Part shown: positions 60,740 through 64,000 of the stretch, piece by piece
How the letters are laid out: each line of letters begins with the position of its first letter
Numbering within the stretch: the first letter of the stretch is position 1
Notes under the pieces: generated by a model
Database searches by the model: none
Told to the model about the DNA's origin: nothing
Seen by the model: only the letters and a program-made list of their open reading frames with translations
Made by a program: the position numbers and the translations under genes
From: Oscheius onirici
Lineage: Eukaryota; Nematoda; Chromadorea; Rhabditida; Rhabditidae
Assembly (NCBI GenBank): GCA_932521025.1
Contig: OW051468.1
Coordinates: 2,232,064 to 2,296,063 of the forward strand
Length of the DNA stretch: 64,000 nucleotides
Direction of reading: 5' to 3'

Positions 60740-62059
60740 TCAATATGCTTTATTTCCGTTAAGAAAAGCTAAAAAGAAGCGCTTCACAAGCGCAAGCAGG
60801 ACGGAGAAACAAGGTTAGTGAAAAACGTTTATTTTCAAAATTTCTCCTTTATCAAGCTGTCGATTCTTTTCAATCCTGTAACTCTATTTATTGTGTTCAA
60901 AAAAAGCTCTTACCTTCACAAAAATCTCCAAAAGTAACCTTTCCAAAACTGTAAGTCACAGGTTTTCCCGCTACGTTTCCACTCAATTGAACGGCTTCAT
61001 CTTGTCCCTTTTGTACTCTTTCCAGGTCAAAATTAGGCTCTAAAAGTTCAATGAAAACGAGAAAAAATAGACTCACTTTTCATTAAATTTTGCACCTGGT
61101 GCTCTTTGATAGCCTCCCTCGCCTTTGCATAAACCCTGGCCAGCATTTTGCTGTGTTCCGGAGGCAGACCGAGCTGACAGAGTTCGCTCTCCAAATCCTC
61201 CGGCGCACAGTCATATCCGGCTGATTTTTGAAGGATTAAGCGCGTTATTAGGAAAATTCTCCTGAGAGCTTGAATGTCTGTAAATTCTTTTGCTTTTGAG
61301 AGAAAATAGGGGCTGACCTAGGTCGTTTGTCACAAAGTTTTGAAGAGACGAGTCGGCTGCTTCTTGTGAAGAGTTCTGTAGGAGGTAGTCAGTTCCAAGT
61401 TGACAGATTCCTCGGTACTTTATGGCTGACTGAAATAGGTTTTAATGCTCGACAGTGTGTCATGACAAATTACGCTTTGTCAAAGGATCAGCAGATTTGG
61501 ATGGGAATCTAAAACTTCGACGGAATATATTTCGTACTTCTGAGCGCTGGTATAGTTTGAAACATAAAATTGTAACGCAGATCCTTGCGACCGGTTCAAT
61601 CGGTTTTCTAACATTCTGTGAGCAAGAACGCGTATAAAAATGGGTGGAAAAATCCCAAAAAAAGGGACAACTTTGGAACGTTCAAGTCCTTCTTATTTGA
61701 GCCCTCATATAAAATCGGCTACCATAATTGCTTGAATCCGGGAGATACTTTACTAGGCCAATTAAGTCTGATACTGAGAGAAACTACCTGGTTTGACAAA
61801 GAGATAGGGAAATAAAACGGTTTTTGGGTTGTAGTCTTGACACCTCTAAAACCAGTTCAAATGCTTACTGGTTAGTTTTATACAGTTGTTCGTAAGCTGC
61901 CCTACAGTTTTTCACGAGTAGCAAAAAAACATTATAATGTTACCAATTTTGAAGACGCTGCAATTTCGTTCAGTAAAAAGTCCGGGCAGTCCATGCCTCC
62001 GAGGAAGCGGAACTTCTGAAATTTTGCTTCTCATTATTTTTCGATCGAAATCCTACCAT
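60740..62059 (-). CDS. COMMD4: COMM domain-containing protein 4
   Basis: Exons 62059-62057 (ATG only), 62015-61944, 61429-61318, 61277-61077, 61039-60914 and a doubtful last exon 60768-60740; about 180 aa (human 199). COMMD proteins form the Commander complex with the Retriever and CCDC22/CCDC93 subunits in endosomal recycling. Seen: KFRFLGGMDCPDFLLNEI right after Met, SAIKYRGICQLGTDYL, the LESELCQLGLPPEH segment typical of COMMD4, and then the start of the COMM domain (VTYSFGKVTFGDFCE). The end of the COMM domain could not be placed with confidence: two acceptors (60768 and one about 8-10 bases upstream) give different short tails. It is divergent with the gene at 62271; only 211 bp separate the starts. 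Confidence 0.8.
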
Positions 62060-62270
62060 TTCTTAGTCAATCCAAGCGAAGAAACCAGTCGAAAAACAAC
62101 AGAATCAGACGCTTGAAACTTATTTACTCTCAAAGTACGCAATTTTACGTCTCTCATATTTTCATTGCGTACTCTCTTTCTATTACCCTCATTTCCTTTC
62201 AATTTGACAAAAAATCTCCCAGTTTTCAGCTTCGTCTATGTGCATTCAGTAGAAGACTCTCCCGCCAAAA
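62060..62270. promoter_or_regulatory. Short bidirectional upstream region
   Basis: 211 bp between the COMMD4 ATG (-) and the ATG at 62271 (+). AGTTTTCAG at 62221-62229 is a possible trans-splice acceptor for the + gene. No core motif is claimed. Confidence 0.4.
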
Positions 62271-64000
62271 ATGTCCAATTTTTATCCAAACGCCCTCAAG
62301 TGAGTCAATTTAAAAAAATTAAATTATACTTACTTTTAGCGGTTACACACAATTTTATGGGACTACACAGGGGAGTGGGCTGGCCAATAGTACCTTTGGG
62401 TAAAAATTCAACTTAAATTTTTGAAGAAACCAGCTTTAGGACGACGACAGGAGCTGGCTACACAGGCTACCCAAATTCGTTGTATGGATATCAACAACAG
62501 GCTACTGGAAGCGCCATTCCGGTCGTCAACCAGGTACTTTTTTATGAAGTTTTTCTTTGAAAGTGGTTCTATTCGGGTTCTATTGAGACCGAACGCTATA
62601 TTTTAATTCACTAGGGGTAAATATGAAAAAAAACCACTCAAATTCAAGATTAATTAATTTACTCAAAAAAGTATAGAGTTCAAAAGGATGCGGAGTTACT
62701 GAATGAAATTGACCAAGTCAATTTGAACTAGTTCGGTCAGTTTGAACGGCTGGTAAATTTGAACTGCAACGTATATATGTCTAGGTAAATGGAGAGTTGA
62801 AAAGAAATTTCCCCTCAAAACTACGCGAAGTAGTCGTAAAACCTCTACTGCAGCTCTTACCAAATCTTCACTTTGTGTACTTTTCGTTACGCAAAGTTGC
62901 GTACGAAAAATACAGTCGAAATTTGATGAAAATGGCTTGACCGCAGGTACGCAATTTCTCCTTAATTAAAAATACACAAGATGAAGATTTGGAACGCGCT
63001 AAAAAAGAGAAGAAACAAATAATTGTCGTAGAAAGGATGTACAATACACTACAGTAGTGTACAGAGATGAGTTGAAGAAATGTCAGGATACTGAATCTTC
63101 TGAGCCGACAGACTGAGGGGAGAGTGTTAGATAGGTAGATAGATAGATAGATAGATAGATAGAGATAGAATATTCATTTTGCCATAGGCAAAACATTGTT
63201 ACAATGTACAAAGGGGGAATAGTAGAGGGTACCAATTCAACTTTAGGAATCAAAATAGTTTAAAAACACTTGGGCTGTGTCTATAACCGGGACGTATAAT
63301 AGCCAAACTGCTGAAAAATGAGCAAAGTCTAACTGAAAGATTCAAGTAACCAATAGTTAGCTTACATCACATATTCACCACTCTGGGCCGCAGTAAACTA
63401 TCCCCCTAGCCACTATAGATGCACAATGAAAATCTACTCCATACGTGAGAGAGGCCTTGAATCCAATCAACAGAGGTAGCGGGAGTGACATCATTAACCC
63501 ATAGGGCTGTGCTCCAATCTGTCTACGTGAATTAGGCACTATTTTGAAACCTTGGTTGAGTCGGAAACCATGCTAAATGTGAAAAAGGGGGAGAAAGTGT
63601 TTCGAGTGCAGGTCTTCTTCAAGGAATCATCCGTCTAGAAGACCAAGGATCGTGTCCGAATGTAGAGCAATGTGCTGAATAAGGGTAGAACGCCCAGAAA
63701 AAAGTAGAGATGACAAACTCGAATCTTCAAGTAGCCGCGATATCCTGTAGCTACAAGAGAACCTGTACTTGCATATACACCAGGGACAGGGACAGTAGAA
63801 AATACAAACTTTCAGACGCAACATACTCTCGCCTCTACAGTTCCCAGCATCTACAATACTTTTGGTATGTCTTAAAACTATTTTTCAGAATCTCAATTTC
63901 AGTCCAACCCTCCTACCAGTCACAAGCTGCGACCAGCACTGTCGGTTTCAGAGCCGGTGCTCATGGCGCAGTTGGTGGTCCAGTCCCAAAGGCTATCCCG
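62271..64000 (+). CDS. Tyr/Gly/Gln-rich protein, 3'-truncated by the window
   Basis: Exons 62271-62299, 62340-62399, 62434-62533, 63816-63864, 63903 to beyond 64000; phases agree. The first 110 residues are low-complexity and polar: MSNFYPNALNGYTQFYG, TTTGAGYTGYPNSLYGYQQQ, then SYQSQAATSTVGFRAG and GGPVPKAIP at the edge. Such N-termini occur in RNA-binding proteins with Y/G/Q repeats, including zinc-finger RNA-binding (ZFR-like) proteins, but no folded domain is inside the window, so no function is assigned. Intron 3 (1,282 bp) is non-coding with a (GATA)n tract. The last acceptor has a competitor at 63888 giving another frame. Confidence 0.6.
63129..63170 (+). repeat. (GATA)n microsatellite
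   Basis: About nine AGAT/GATA units (TAGATAGATAGATAG) in intron 3 of the Y/G/Q-rich gene. Confidence 0.9.

Noticed and set aside
63129-63170. CRISPR-like or regulatory array
   Set aside because: Simple (GATA)n microsatellite without spacers; no CRISPR array is present in this eukaryotic window.

Overview
The window is nuclear DNA from an animal, most likely a nematode (not a prokaryote). Evidence: all genes except one are split by spliceosomal introns, many only 33-50 bp long. Acceptors are TTTCAG/TTTTAG. Almost every inferred start codon sits a few bases to tens of bases downstream of such an acceptor, as expected for spliced-leader trans-splicing. Consecutive same-strand genes are spaced like nematode operons, and a single-exon MSP-domain protein is present. 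The species cannot be named from sequence alone. Exon/intron models below were assembled by hand from open frames, GT..AG sites and phase agreement. Family names rest on recognised conserved motifs, not on searches.

Layout. 1-4.3 kb: repeats (hAT-type MITEs, tRNA-like element). 4.3-6.9 kb: ten-exon gene of unknown function (+). 6.9-10.5 kb: a doubtful small gene and fold-back repeats. 10.5-14.2 kb: divergent alpha-tubulin (+). 14.4-14.9 kb: MSP-domain protein (+). 16.3-17.6 kb: proteasome beta-3 (-). 18.6-19.0 kb: small unknown protein (+). 19.5-21.5 kb: CTU2 tRNA thiolation subunit (-). 22.1-35.0 kb: ARID1/BAF250 subunit of SWI/SNF (-), at least 18 coding exons with proline/glycine-rich exons and GA/CT-rich introns. 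38.2-40.0 kb: lysine-rich unknown (-). 40.6-41.5 kb: ACTMAP-type actin maturation protease (-). 41.7-43.9 kb: NHL-like beta-propeller protein (-).

From 44.8 to 59.5 kb all genes are on the + strand: IER3IP1/Yos1 copy 1, a kelch protein, an HPS5 (BLOC-2) homologue with a C-terminal RING-like finger, IER3IP1/Yos1 copy 2, MAEA (CTLH/GID E3 ligase subunit) and a YccV-domain protein. The last five look like one operon. The IER3IP1-2/MAEA junction has only 13 nt between stop and start. 60.7-62.1 kb: COMMD4 (-). 62.3 kb to the end: Y/G/Q-rich protein (+), cut by the window edge.

The genes are mostly housekeeping (ER-Golgi transport, protein turnover, tRNA modification, chromatin remodelling, cytoskeleton) and share no single pathway. 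The least expected signals are the nearly spacer-less IER3IP1-MAEA pair, the duplicated IER3IP1, a 35-36 bp palindromic hAT-like insertion with an 8-bp target duplication, a set of unpaired tRNA-like A/B-box elements, alpha-tubulin with Gln at position 40, and a possible internal promoter in ARID1.
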